From Hanleya hanleyi (Eukaryota > Mollusca > Polyplacophora > Lepidopleurida > Hanleyidae): DNA of 64,000 nucleotides. This document shows, piece after piece, positions 48,188 to 59,524 of the stretch. The first letter of the stretch is position 1. The number at the start of each line of letters is the position of its first letter. A program made the position numbers and the translations under genes. The stretch lies in contig JAVTVY010017484.1 in NCBI GenBank assembly GCA_036873755.1, forward strand, positions 1-64,000, read 5' to 3'. Under the pieces are notes generated by a model. It saw nothing but the letters and a program-made list of their open reading frames with translations, did no database searches and was not told the origin of the DNA.

Positions 48188-50504
48188 GTATATGTGATAT
48201 TTAACTTTTGGCACTTCTGCCGTACCTGTCCTAGGGCCATTCACCCATCTAAACATACATGGTCCTTTTCAAATGAAATCGGCATATTCATTGGCTTGTG
48301 ATTAAAATTGCAAGAAAACACAGCCAATTACAGAGTTTCAAGTAAGGTTTATTACGCTTCGGAACTTAAGGCTATAAATCTGCATAATTTCAATACTTAC
48401 CTTGGGATAGTTGGGTCTCTGAATATTAGTTCCGCCACTAGAAATGCATTTATGACCAAACTTCACCAAGTCATCAGTGAAATCGGATCAAAACAATACT
48501 AATATTTTTCCTTTTAGAACTTTTATCGGGATAATCTAGCTTGCAGACAGACTTAAAATACCGGAAATTATCGTCTTATATGACAGCAAACGCAATAAAG
48601 CTGGTACAAATATCATATAGCATTCAACAAGCGGTCGTTTGTGTCTGAACCGGGAGACCTATTTTCTAGTGTTTGTCCTGCAACGACGCCCCTCTTAGAA
48701 ATGACCGCTGGAAAATTGCTTCCACTTTAGTCCCGAGGGATTTTATTGCGTACTTTATTGCGGCTTAGGAGTCGACACGCGAGACCCTTCAAGTAAAGCT
48801 TCGGGCTGAAAGGTCCTTAATATGGCATAGCTGTCACTCCCGGTACAATAAATCTTAAAGAGGCTTTCTCCGGACATACTGACCCCAGATGGGTTTGCAA
48901 TATATTCTCGTCCAGACTCCAGCCATTATGGAAACTTCAAAGGCGCGGTGAGTCATCAGATCGCCTCCTTCAGACTGGATCGTTCGATAATCTCCGGCGA
49001 GAAAAAATTATCTCGGAGATGCAATGACGCTATCTGATCTGTTCGTTCACTTGGCATGAGTCTCGGGGATAACATATTTTATACAGTCTTAAAATGTTAC
49101 TGTGTTGTATGTTTTATTCGGGCAGAACATACATGTAAACTTCAGTGTCATGGGCCAATTCACCTGACTTGTATGATGGAATTCCAAGAATATGAAACTG
49201 AAAATCCAAAATTCCATGTAGAAATATCCTCATTAGATGAATAATTGCTGACGGCCGGCTTGGATTCTCAAAGGACACAACTGTACAGTTTCAGAGGATA
49301 TAATGTAAGTCAACGAATTGGTCTCTTGCTGAGTAGATTAACTCAATTCAGGTTACATTTTAATGAATTCCCGAGGATTCACAATGCACAAACAGTTACA
49401 TATCCTTGCGCCTTTATCCCGAGTTTTCCCTTGATCCATACAGCACGGAAAGACCCGAATGCCATCATCTCGTAATATTGGGAAACTCAAACCACAAGGG
49501 GCCGTTGGGAGACATGTAGTACAGATTTTAGTATGATTGCCTGATATCTATTAACCCATCACTGGAAATGGGGTCATTGAAGAGCGTGAAAAGAATACCA
49601 AACGCATTTATTCAGATATTTTCCTCATCTGCAAAATTACATAGGGAATTAATGTCAACTCGAACTGATCGAACCGGTTAGTCACCCATTTAAGCAGATC
49701 TCCACACAAATGAGATGATCTCACTCAGAAGATATAGCATGCCTGTTAGCTCAATAAAATACACTCGTTTAGTTGGTTTCCTGGCAACTGTCGAGGGAGA
49801 TAAAGAGTACAGTAATCTCCTTATTACTTTTACAACTAACAGAAATTGATTCATCGTAAGATATTAGAATTACAGAACAAATACTAAATGAAATGGTGTA
49901 TAATGACTCACGCATTGCATATCTGAACTCATCTGGAATTCGTCAGTATTGAAGGGGCTTATATTCATATCACATGTTCTGATGCGCCATGCTAATTTAA
50001 TCCCATATTCATTTCGGGATCTATTGCAAAATTCAATGTTATTTGAAGGAGATCTGGCATATCTTTTATTAGGTTGTTGTAGTTGTTGTTTTCCAGATTG
50101 GGAATTAATAGCTCTGCTATAGTCACTGGAGTTACAAGTGGTAGGCTATTAAAAAACAATTAGGTTCACCTAGCATTACCCAACATTTTCGAGAAATAAT
50201 TAGATGGTTTGAACACACATTCCGATACTTGGCAGTACCAGTAACATTAGAACAGGGATGTCTCTCATTTTGTCAGACGAGGCTCCCCACTGCAGCCATT
50301 TTATATTGCCCCGTAACTAAACATCATTTAGTCAAACACCTAGATCATAGAAACCCAAGAGTCCTTATTTAAAACAGCGATCGTTAGCTTCGACGGTATA
50401 TTGTTGCTGTGCAATTACTGAATAATTCATCGTTTGTTTAGTTTGTTTCTTCGTCTACATGCAGAATGCCCCAAATACGCTGCTGTGATATGTTCGGTTT
50501 CATT
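48188..50504. other. No gene recognised
   Basis: ORFs at 48308-48502, 49056-49244 and 49245-49475 are short, motif-free and lack clear splice sites. Confidence 0.45.
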
Positions 50505-50638
50505 CACAGGGGCTCGTTACCGTTGTTAATTGGGTAAAAAGGTTGATTATAGGGGGGGGGGCGAGGTCGGTAATAACTCGACCCCCCCCCCTATAATCAA
50601 CCTATTTAACCAATTAACAACGGTAACGAGCCCCTGTG
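50505..50638. mobile_element. 134-bp near-perfect hairpin MITE with poly-G/poly-C stem
   Basis: The left arm CACAGGGGCTCGTTACCGTT... (50505-50566) and right arm (about 50577-50638) are almost perfectly complementary, including a 10-G tract pairing with a 10-C tract. The loop is about 10 bases. The flanks GGTTTCATTC (left) and GGCTTCATTC (right) look like a 10-bp target-site duplication with one difference. TSDs of 9-10 bp are known for Mutator-like elements. Confidence 0.88.
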
Positions 50639-51077
50639 GCTTCATTCCGGTGTTTTAGCTCTAGGACACTTCCGATAATCTCGCAGTTATATTCCCCACC
50701 AAAGGCTACACCGATTGCTAAAACCCCGCTGTGTGGAGAATGCAAAATATGTTTTGGGGACAAAGATGGCTGACTTGTTGCAAAGATACTATCTAAGAAC
50801 GAAGGAAGTACTGTCTATGCTATGAAGCAAAATTACATAAGGTAGGCAGAACTAGCCAAAAACCTTGACAATTGAATAAGTCATGGAACTTTCTGGAGCA
50901 GCTAAAATATGAAAACCAAAGACAGCTGACAGCGTGAAATAAAGGAAAATTGGACGACAGCCATATTTCGCAACATTAACCGAATTGTGGAAGAACTTAA
51001 ACTAGATCAATAATGGAATAAATTTGAACTATAGCCCGGATTTTGTGTCGATAGCCATAATTCAAAATTGAATAAGG
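50639..51077. other. No gene recognised
   Basis: AT-rich sequence without features. Confidence 0.45.
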
Positions 51078-51089
51078 TTAGTAGTTCAC

Positions 51090-51414
51090 AGTAAAGAAGT
51101 ATTGTTACTCCGAATAACGACAGAAAAGCCATATTTTGATCAATATTTCGACATATATTATGTCATCGTCAGGACTGATACGCATACATGTTCAACAACA
51201 CATTATATACTACACAGGTGAGAAATGTAACCATTCAGGTCTCAGTAATTACAAAAGACATTGTAGTACAACAGTAGTCAGGTGAACACTTTACATGGTA
51301 AATAACATAGTTCTTGGTATGTCGAAATATTGATCAAAATATGGCTTTTCTGTCGTTATTCGGAGTAACAATACTTCTTTACTATGTAAAGCTACTCAGT
51401 GGATCATCTGGATT
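51090..51414 (-). mobile_element. Inverted-repeat retroelement-like insertion with 12-bp TSD
   Basis: TTAGTAGTTCAC flanks the element exactly at 51078-51089 and 51415-51426. The arms 51090-51155 and 51318-51383 are nearly perfect inverted repeats (AGTAAAGAAGTATTGTTACT...). Beside the left arm, on the minus strand, is CCTGACGATGACATAATATA followed by TGTCGAAAT. This is a CUGANGA...GAAA layout resembling the hammerhead-ribozyme cores of Penelope-like elements. Stem II would be GACATA/TATGTC, with one unpaired U before it, so activity is doubtful. Confidence 0.7.
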
Positions 51415-51839
51415 TTAGTAGTTCACCATGTCCTGTTTTCTTTTGTTACGGTTACGTGATAAGGACACACTGCCATTTTCATCGTTATTTTCCACTAATC
51501 ATAGTATCGAGGTACGTTATCAGTGGGCGTTAGCACATTTTGTCCTGCATTTCAATCGAAATCCTATTTACATGCATGAAGTGATGCTTAATGGTCACAT
51601 CGACATTGCCTCGCTAAACTTTAGATGAACCGTGTAATATTAACAACATAAGGTATATACATGTAGGGTTAAAATGCACGGCTGGTGATCTTTTAAATTG
51701 GATTTTACTTAATTCGACAGATATCTGAGCAAGAATTGAATTACTGCGTTTGAAATTGGAAAAAAGCTGCATCGCACAATCCAGAACATTTCCAAGGGTT
51801 AAAGTAACGATGTGCGATGTAATCGATGCTACGGAACAG

Positions 51840-52160
51840 AATACATCGCAACGTCACCGCATTGTATCGCATTATCGCAGCACGACAGCATTGCCACTCC
51901 ATCGCATGATACATCATTCTCGCTGCATCTTAGTATAAAAGCATCAATTGTCCCTCCATCCTAGTATGACAGCATTGTCGCTCCATCATAGCATGACAGC
52001 ACTGTCGCTCCATCGTAGCATGACAGCAGTGTCGCTCTATCGTAGCATGACAGCATTGTCGCTCATTGTAGTATGACTGCATCGCTCTTTCGTAGCATGA
52101 AAGCATTGTCGTTCCATCGTAGCATGACAGCATTGTCGCTCCATTGAAGCATGGCAGCGA
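51840..52160 (+). repeat. 27-bp minisatellite, ~11 units
   Basis: Units near ATCGTAGCATGACAGCATTG followed by TCGCTCC. The left units are more decayed than the right ones. The minus ORF 51930-52133 is an artefact. Confidence 0.85.
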
Positions 52161-52179
52161 TAGATTTCCGACAACTTGC

Positions 52180-52298
52180 CGCTGTATAATTCATAGACAA
52201 GCCAGGTAACAGAAGTTGATATTGGTGGGTTTAGCTGTGTTAAATCATGTGGAAAATGTAAAAATAAAAAGAAAATAATATTGATCCAAACACAATCA
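52180..52298 (+). repeat. ~120-bp direct repeat, copy 1
   Basis: Nearly identical to 53888-54007: CGCTGTATAATT, ATAGACARGCCAGGTAACAG, TGATATTGGTGGGTTTA, AAATCATGTGGAAAATGT, AATAATATTGATCCAAACAC. The copies are about 1.7 kb apart, suggesting a local duplication or two insertions of one element. Confidence 0.85.
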
Positions 52299-52299
52299 T

Positions 52300-52470
52300 T
52301 GTCGACATCATTGAAATCTTTGACTGCTTTTCTCTTGCGAAAAACTAGTTTGTGTTTATATGTGTTTCTATTTCTGAAGTTTGTTCCTAATATTTCCTTA
52401 GCAATTAGTTATTTCAATTATGGACATGGAACTCCTCCCTGGACAACGGCTGGCTACTGAATGTCTTATC
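52300..52470 (+). mobile_element. Dispersed retroelement 3' region, copy 5 (decayed)
   Basis: GTCGACATCATTGAAATC, TGACTGCTTTTCTCTTGCG, AAACTAGTTTGTGTTTATAT and GGACAACGGCTGGCTACTGA follow the block order of the family at 2376-2766. It starts right after the 120-bp repeat. Confidence 0.65.
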
Positions 52471-52789
52471 TGGCATACTTAGCGCATCATCGTGACATGA
52501 CAGTACTCCATCGAAGCAATATCCATGCAGAGAAGCATCATAGACGTATGATCCATGCATCGCTCTGTCGAGTTGCGATCAGTGTATCAACGAGGCTGCC
52601 GCGCAAACCCGGTGACATTGTCGACAAGGTTGTTGCACAAGTCCGGTCAAAGTATCGACGAAGTAGTTGCGCGAACCTAGTCACAACCTGGGCTGACAAA
52701 TTTGAATATATCAGCTGATCTGCGGTCATCGTATCGCCAGTTCGCGAGAGTGGGCTATGTGACGTACATTCAGCAGCTTAAAGAGAACT
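52471..52789. other. No gene recognised
   Basis: ORFs 52461-52718 (plus) and 52538-52729 (minus) overlap each other and show no motif. Confidence 0.45.
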
Positions 52790-53129
52790 AGACTCACGGA
52801 GATGTGAGGACAAGCAACGAGTAGCCATCTTGCCATCAGCGTATCACTGATTGGTGTATCAAATTTTCTCTGATTTCAGAATCTATTTACGTTACTTTGA
52901 AGAAACCCCATAAATATCTCCTCATGTCGGGTGATTTACGACGGCCAGAACTACATCGCACTAACTCTTCCGATGAAATTCAGTTATTTAATTCCAAGAA
53001 ATTAACTCTTGTGCACATGCCCGTCTGACGTCACCGGTCCAGATCTGGACAAGTGACGTCATTCCGCCAGACAGATCAGCCAGTCGCCGATGGCAAGATG
53101 GGTTGTCCTCAGATCTCCGTGAGTCTGGG
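52790..53129. mobile_element. 340-bp inverted-repeat element
   Basis: The ends AGACTCACGGAGATGTGAGG (about 52790) and the complement of AGACTCACGGAGATCTGAGG (ending near 53127) face each other. Both are followed inward by CATCTTGCCATC. The middle contains AAGTGACGTCATT and no gene. Confidence 0.75.
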
Positions 53130-53149
53130 GGCAAGGTACGAGTCTAAAA

Positions 53150-53850
53150 GAAAACTACCTCTCTAACATGGAGGTAGGAAATGTCGTTTTTCCTTGATAA
53201 CTTTTGATCGATTCATCATAACAGTCCAATATCTCCAGGCGATTTAGTTTATATTGTAAAATGTCTTAATAAATGGAAGTATGCATACTCTAATTTCTAA
53301 TAGAGAACAAAACATTTCGTCTATTATTGCAATTTAGATAGACGACAATGGAACAGTCCCGAGATGGAACTCTCTTACCGCAAAACGCGCGAAACGACGT
53401 CATTGTCCATGTGACACTACGCTGATGTTAGGGAGCGAATCATTTCTTAACCTAGGCAAAGATGTATTATTTTATTCACTGAGGTTTACATGCGATGCCG
53501 TCTGCTTGCAAATGCCTATTTAACTCCGCAAAAACAATACCTTCAAAGTAGTTTACATTTTAAAGCCGCAATGATATTTAGTTTCCGATCGTAGCAGTAT
53601 GGCCAGTGTTAAAACATTACCCAGTGCCTAACCTGGGCCCGAAGTCACGTGGGGAATGGCGTCGTTTCGCGCCTTTCACGGCTAATGAGTTCTATCTCGG
53701 GACTGTCCTGTTGATGTTTTTTTTATACCATCAGATGCGGATATACATACCCATGGCCGCCCATGGTGGATGTCTCTTATAGTCTGATGTATTCTTTATT
53801 TTATTTAGCAAAAACGACTCCTTTAACCTCAGTTGTAGATAGGTCTATCT
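53150..53850 (+). repeat. Dispersed repeat interrupted by a hairpin element
   Basis: Corresponds to 16676-16920 (GAACAAAACAT, GTCTATTATTGCAA, ATACCATCAGATGCGGATAT) but is split at about 53349/53709 by the element listed next. An inverted piece of the same repeat lies at 53152-53200. Confidence 0.6.
53350..53708. mobile_element. 359-bp inverted-repeat MITE
   Basis: Terminal inverted repeats of about 55 bp: GGAACAGTCCCGAGATGGAA at the left, complement of GGACAGTCCCGAGATAGAAC at the right, both continuing to GCGCGAAACGACG. Comparison with 16676-16920 gives an approximate empty site, so the boundaries are well supported. The target-site duplication is not clear. Confidence 0.82.
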
Positions 53851-53887
53851 AACCTGTTCAGGTAAGCAGGCGGCATATGACACGATG

Positions 53888-54007
53888 TCGCTGTATAATT
53901 TATAGACAGGCCAGGTAACAGAAGGTGATATTGGTGGGTTTAACCGTGTTAAATCATGTGGAAAATGTGAAAATAAAAAGAAAATAATATTGATCCAAAC
54001 ACAATCA
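53888..54007 (+). repeat. ~120-bp direct repeat, copy 2
   Basis: Partner of 52180-52298; differs at only a few positions. Confidence 0.85.
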
Positions 54008-57002
54008 TAACTGTTCAACCTTCAACTTTTCCTTACTTTGATGTTGAAGAGACCGTTAATTAACTATGCGTCTGGCAAGCATGGTGAATTATCATCAAAC
54101 AGTTAATATGCCATCCATCGCATAGAAGTGACGGTTACATAAATGCAACCAACGCAAATGTTTAGTCAATATTTTACCAGATGTCGTATTCGAAATTCTC
54201 CGTATAAGCAGTTATGCATTCAAATCTAAAATCAAATATTTGAAGAATGTTGTTATGTCAGCTGTTGATAATAATTATTTATAGAAAATACGAAATGCAT
54301 AGTTGCATGAATCGTGTCCTGAGAAGACATAGTCTCCAGACTCTATACCTATAGTCTGGTAAGTGGCAGTGTAACAGTCGCACTGATCGAGCAAACGCCA
54401 ATTCACAACGCCCCTTTTGTAAGAGGTCAGCAATATCCCACTCGCACAAAATTCACGCTAAACCGTTAACAATGGAGCTGTGCCGATAGCACGGACAGGT
54501 GCATTGAAACAGCGATTCACAGTGGTTCGTTCATCCAGTCCCTGTTTATGCATTTTGACCGCATTTCCAGGGCCTCTATGGATGGTAGTCCCATATCCTC
54601 TTCCAAGTGAGGCTTGTTCTTCATGATGGTTCCATTCCTGGGTCGCCTTTCTTTTCAAGCGCCGGTGTACGCCTGTTGTAAGTTACCCTGCCCAGCATCT
54701 TCGATCACCTCAGCACGAGTATTATACAATACAATACTTGTTTATGATCGCAGGATTTGTACAGAGGACATTAGCAACAGAAAAAGCTAGTCTGTCCGAC
54801 ATGTATAACGTTCTGTATAAGTGTAATAAGAATAACGTATATACACAAAATTACCGTGAAACTTGTGGTAAATATTCAGTTCGTATTATTGTTTACTGGA
54901 ATACAAATTCAATCGGGGTTGAATACAAATCAACTGTTGTTTATGGCACACTGCATTTGTCGCCACGGACAATTCAAGTTTTTAGCAACATTTTGAACTG
55001 CCCAAACTTAGTACATTTCCTAATATCGGTGGGTAGACAGTTCCATACTTATGGTGCTACATAAATGAAAGAGTGTAAAAAATGTAATTAATAGCGGATG
55101 TCACAATAGGATCCCAATAGGTGAGTTCTTCCTCTCTCAGGCTTCTCAACATCAAACCAACAGTCTGATGCATCAGGACTTTCCAACGAGAATCAACCAA
55201 TGGCGTCGAAACCTCTCCAATGGTGCATGTACTCAACATCAACAGCGTGAGACATAGCGATCACATTCTTACACCCTAGACTTTACTCGACAAGAAATAT
55301 TTCCATGGGTTCGTGTACAGTCCGTTTTCCGGGGGTTTTTTGCGACATTTGCTGTAAAGTCCGTATTCCGGATTTTTCTCGAAATCCTGGGTTTGCATAT
55401 ACCGCGCATTGTGACGTCATAGCTTATTGAGTTATTGCTCCACTTTGACGACGTATTGCCCGTCACCTAAACATGTTGGGCCCCGAATTGATGACGTCAC
55501 GTGAATGAGTGAGAGACAAACCCCGACTTAATATGCATAGACCAATTAACATTGGGGTGACTGTATTGACTGTAGAGTTGACCTTTAAGGTTACTTAAAG
55601 TGATCGGACATTACCGGAGATTAAGGTCGAAAAGAAAGCAAGGCAAAATCGTGCCTTGTGACATACTTACGTCCCGCAGCGGCCCTTAGCGGTGAGCACA
55701 GGGGGAGATAACTGCGTAAGAATGTCAAGGGGCCAAAATTTACACTTTCTCTACTACTACCGATGCTGAATTAGGAGCGTACGGGTATATACTATTGGTA
55801 GGCAAAAGTGCGTTCCGAATGCATTTAACCGAAGTATAATATACATGTACACATGCTAAAGATATTGTTCCTGGATGTTAGGGTGAGCGAGTGAATATCA
55901 TTTAACGTCGCTTTCAACAACTTAGACTGTTGGATCGTTGTATATGCCCCTTCGCCCCCACCAGGGAGAGGGGTTGGGGTCGCCGTGATTGTTGACCATG
56001 AGAACGTTTCTGCAAGCTTCAACAGAATTGTATTTTGTTATCAACCTAATATCCTACGTTGCAGACCGTATCCATGTGATGCGTACCTTTAGTATAATAT
56101 ACTAGCGAAGGCACGAAACTTATTATTCACAGTTAGCATGGTATCAACCTAGCTACTAACTACAGCAATTGTTTAACTATGTATAAGCTTAAGGCGCGGT
56201 TAATGACCAGTGTTCCGGTGTTACCTGTTCAATATCTACCTTAGATAAATAAAAACGCCCTGCGATAGAATAGATATAATTTCACATTTTCTTATCATGT
56301 AGGTAATTTCTGTGCCATTAATTTTCCAACAATGGGAGAGGCGTTCATCGATATGCGATCGTTAGAAATTGCGTATCTGATGTACCAACGAACACGAGAT
56401 TGTACTTCTAGAAATTATCGCTAGGTCACAGTGCTTTCAGGGTTGATTACCGAGTAACAATGAGAGGGCTGTTCTGTAGAGATGGGTTATCGATTATTGA
56501 CACGTTCGTGGACAGGTGGTATTTATTGCATCAAGGACGGATACCGGATACCAATCTCCAATCGAATAGAAATGTCATCCTCTATATGTGTAAGTCTGTA
56601 TGCACCGCACCACTCATGCTCGAAAGTGTGCTCTGTGCAACCACGGGGCTTTCTAACGGTCATATCGTACCCTATACGACTAATACGCATATCTACCTCA
56701 GTTTGTACGTCTGCGTAGCTGAGTGAAGAAAACGTGCGCTGAGACGACACATGGCGCAATCTTTGTTGGAAAGGTCTGTTCGAAGGAACAGCCATTAACG
56801 GACGACGTGTGAGACTGGGTTGTCGAAACCAACACGGATATCGACATGTGATGCAATATACATGTACAACACATTGTCTTGCTCTTAATTCGCTCAAATG
56901 TGACCATAGTAGTATATAAAACACGGCACAGACCGTATTGACCTACTTTTTGTTTCCCCGGTGGAAGGATTGAGGGAGAGACTTGATCATGGTCAGGCAT
57001 GT
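54008..57002. other. No supported gene
   Basis: A 108-codon ORF at 54738-55064 has ordinary protein-like composition but no motif I recognise and no splice signals. Other ORFs (55825-56022, 56460-56726, 56523-56924) overlap on opposite strands and are unsupported. GGGAGATAAC occurs near 55705. Confidence 0.4.
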
Positions 57003-57515
57003 CTAGATGGTGGTGGTGGGTTCAAAATGGCGGCCTGTGGGAGGTGGTGGTGGGTTTAAAATGGCGGCCTGTGGGTGGTGGTGGTGGGTTCCAGAAATGG
57101 CGGCCTGTGGGTGGTGGTGGTGGGTTTAAAATGGCGGCCTGTGGGAGGTGGTGGTGGGTTAAAATGGCGGCCTGTGGGAGGTGGTGGTGGGTTCAAGGAA
57201 ATGGCGGCCTGTGGGTGGTGGTGGTGGAGTTTAAAATGGCTGCAGGTGGTGGTGGTGGGTTTAAAATGGCCTGTGGGAGGTGGTGGGGTATGGGTTTTTA
57301 AAATGGCGGCTGCGGGTGGTGGTGGTGGGTTTTTAAAAATGGCGGCCTGTGGGTGGTGGTGGTGGGTTTAAAATGGCGGCCTGTGGGAGGTGGTGGTGGG
57401 TTTAAAATGGCGGCCTGTGGGTGGTGGTGGTGGGTTTAAAATGGCGGCCTGTGGGAGGTGGTGGTGGGTTTAAAATGGCGGCCTGTGGGTGGTGGTGGTG
57501 GGTTCAAAATGGCGG
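57003..57515 (+). repeat. G-rich minisatellite with AAAATGGCGGCCTGTGGGWG
   Basis: About 14 units of 33-37 bp alternate a GGTGGTGGTGGG tract, GTTTAAAATGG and CGGCCTGTGGG. The plus strand is strongly purine/G-rich and has quadruplex potential. Gly/Trp-rich ORFs (56999-57301, 57075-57371) are artefacts. Confidence 0.92.
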
Positions 57516-57587
57516 ATTGTAGAAAAACGTATAAAAGGAGGCGATTTTTAGGGGTTGGGGTGTATTCATTGCACTACTTGCCTGATT

Positions 57588-57725
57588 GACCTGACCAGCC
57601 TGCCTGCCTGCCTGCCTGCCTGACCTGACCAGCCTGCCTGCCTGCCTGCTTGCCCGCCTGCCTGCCAGCCTGCCTGCCTACCTGCCTGCCTGCCTCACCT
57701 CTAGCCAGCCTGCTTGCCTGCTTGT
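57588..57725 (+). repeat. CCTG tetranucleotide microsatellite
   Basis: Interrupted CCTG runs with ACCAGCCTG and TTGCCTG variants. Confidence 0.92.
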
Positions 57726-58151
57726 ATGAGCTGTGGAGAACCTTTTACTTTTTTTCATTTTACCAGTGCAAATTCACCAGACTATTACACCGTAGCAGTT
57801 ACTCACCAGCCTGAACCCACAGTCATGGAGTCATACTTTTTAGTGAAGCTTCAAAAGTACCGTGTTCGCCTCATTGATGAGATGCAGCTGACCAGTATCA
57901 CTCAGTAACACCAATCAACACCGTACACGTATGTAATATAACTTATTTTTTAAAAATATCTATGCTAGGAAATCCCCCCCCCCCTTCTCGAAATTTTTCA
58001 GCTTAGGTCTTTAGGAGAACGTGTCACAGTGAAAAAAGACATCACAGTTATTTCCCTATATTATGGAAACTTTTAGCGGCCAAGTTTAGTATCTATAGGT
58101 AGGCATTTATATATTGGCAGAATTTTCTCGTGTAACTCAACCATCCTTCAC
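57726..58151. other. No supported gene
   Basis: An ATG at 57825 begins a short frame (MESYFLVKLQKYRVRLIDEM...) that stops at 57908. It looks protein-like but is too short to assign. Poly-C lies at 57976-57984. Confidence 0.3.
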
Positions 58152-58463
58152 ATGGATCAGCTGTTTTTATGTCAACAAAACAGCTCTATTTTTAGTTTCA
58201 TTCGCGCGATTGCATGGACGTCCACTGCCGGTTTTGGACCATTTATCAATGCAAATTTCACGTATTTTCTCAAGCAGCTCATGACATATAAAGCTCCAAT
58301 AATTCTCCACATATGCAGTCAGTCCTCCGGGATATTTTGCCAGCAACTTGACAAGGAGCACGGAATGGGACACCGTACATTTGTTCTACGTTACACATTC
58401 CCGCTACATCATGAAATATCCGTACACCATCACTATATATGCCTACGATCTTACTATTTATAG
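58152..58463 (+). CDS. Hypothetical ORF, first of a duplicated pair
   Basis: A 103-codon frame whose last ~57 residues are shared with the next ORF (FLKQLMTYKAP..., HICSQSSGIF, QQLDKEHGMGHRTFVLRY). I recognise no domain. The shared block comes from a DNA duplication (about 58262-58440 and 58659-58840). In this frame about four of ten differences are synonymous, so coding use is undecided. A second frame through the same DNA (58348-58536) is also open. The pair lies just upstream of the polymerase gene on the same strand and might belong to the same element. Confidence 0.2.
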   Translation: MDQLFLCQQNSSIFSFIRAIAWTSTAGFGPFINANFTYFLKQLMTYKAPIILHICSQSSGIFCQQLDKEHGMGHRTFVLRYTFPLHHEISVHHHYICLRSYYL

Positions 58464-58523
58464 AGTTTGTCGCTCAAAATCACTCATTGACTTTATCAAC
58501 AAGAATTACACCATGCCTCGCGC

Positions 58524-58883
58524 ATGGCTCAGCTGAGATTACAGCGTAGTACTGCCAGCACCAACAACGAACTGGCAGACGACATGATCCAACAATTGAC
58601 TAAACAGACAAGATCTCTCCTACCCGTACGTCTCAATTTATCACGTATTTTTCTCAAACAGCTCATGACATATAACGCTCGAGTAAGTCTCCACATATGC
58701 AGTCAGTCCTCCGGCATATTTTCCCAGCAACTTGACAAGGAACACGGAATGGGACACCGTACATTTGTACTACGTTACACATTCCCGCTACATCATGAAA
58801 TATCCGTACACCATCTCTATCTCTCTTACCCGTACGTCTCAATTTATTTCAAACTGTTCACAATACATTCTAGAATAATATGA
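58524..58883 (+). CDS. Hypothetical ORF, second of a duplicated pair
   Basis: A 119-codon frame starting MAQLRLQRSTASTNNELADD, with a Gln/Thr-rich N-terminus not found in its partner, then the shared block (FLKQLMTYNAR..., QQLDKEHGMGHRTFVLRY). The N-terminal part looks protein-like. CCCGTACGTCTCAATTTAT occurs both inside (about 58623) and at the end (about 58829) of the ORF, a further sign of local duplication. A GTACGT donor at 58627 and a pyrimidine-AG acceptor at about 58669 could define a tiny intron, but this is speculative. The function is unknown. Confidence 0.25.
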   Translation: MAQLRLQRSTASTNNELADDMIQQLTKQTRSLLPVRLNLSRIFLKQLMTYNARVSLHICSQSSGIFSQQLDKEHGMGHRTFVLRYTFPLHHEISVHHLYLSYPYVSIYFKLFTIHSRII

Positions 58884-59417
58884 TGCACGAATTTAAGAGT
58901 TTTGTGTCACAAAATGGCGCATAGGATGGCAATTGGCATCATTCCCCCGGATAATCGCAGCTTTCCAATCATAGCGCCATCTGAACCTTATTACGCAAGG
59001 GAGACAACTCGCACTAGGCCATGTTGTATTGGACCAAAACTATTGCCACTGTATTTTTGTGATTGTATGTTACATTTGTTATGTACCTGCTCATCTTGAG
59101 TGTTTGTACAATAAAATTCAATTTAGGCCAAGCCTCTTGTAGGTCCTTATTCCCACATGGTCATTTTTGGGTGTTATGTGGGTGTATGTTTGGGATAGAG
59201 AGGGACCGCTATGGGTCCGAATGGGTCGTGGAAGGTGTCATGTTGTAGCTCTCGGGGGGAAAAAAATAAATAAATAAAAAAAATAAAAAAAAAAAAAAAT
59301 CGGCGAGTAGTAGACAAAGGGAAAATTGGGAAGTACTGACCATGCCCCAGAATACTTCATATGCATATCACGGCCTTAAGGCCTATGTAAGATGTAATCT
59401 ACTTCACATTTTAGTAG
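58884..59417. other. Possible transcript 3' end and A-rich tract
   Basis: AATAAA at about 59110, in a T/GT-rich context, could be a polyadenylation signal for a plus-strand transcript ending here. GGGAGACAAC lies at about 59000. An A-rich tract spans 59261-59299. Confidence 0.35.
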
Positions 59418-59426
59418 TATAAAAAG
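59418..59426 (+). promoter_or_regulatory. TATA box of the polymerase gene
   Basis: TATAAAAAG lies about 107 bp upstream of the ATG at 59525, which allows a transcription start near 59448 and a leader of about 75 bases. A TTTTACAG acceptor-like site at about 59500-59507 means an upstream spliced leader cannot be excluded. Assignment is by sequence only. Confidence 0.55.
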
Positions 59427-59524
59427 CACAAGTCCTATTGACCTTGCCCCTCCAAAGAAATAAGAAGTCGTGACCGATTCATTGTCAAAATCGGCTCTAT
59501 TTTACAGGAGTATATACGATCAGG

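Noticed and set aside
56999..57371. Gly/Trp/Val-rich ORFs of about 100 codons
   Set aside because: Products of the GGTGGT/ATGGCGGCC minisatellite in two frames.
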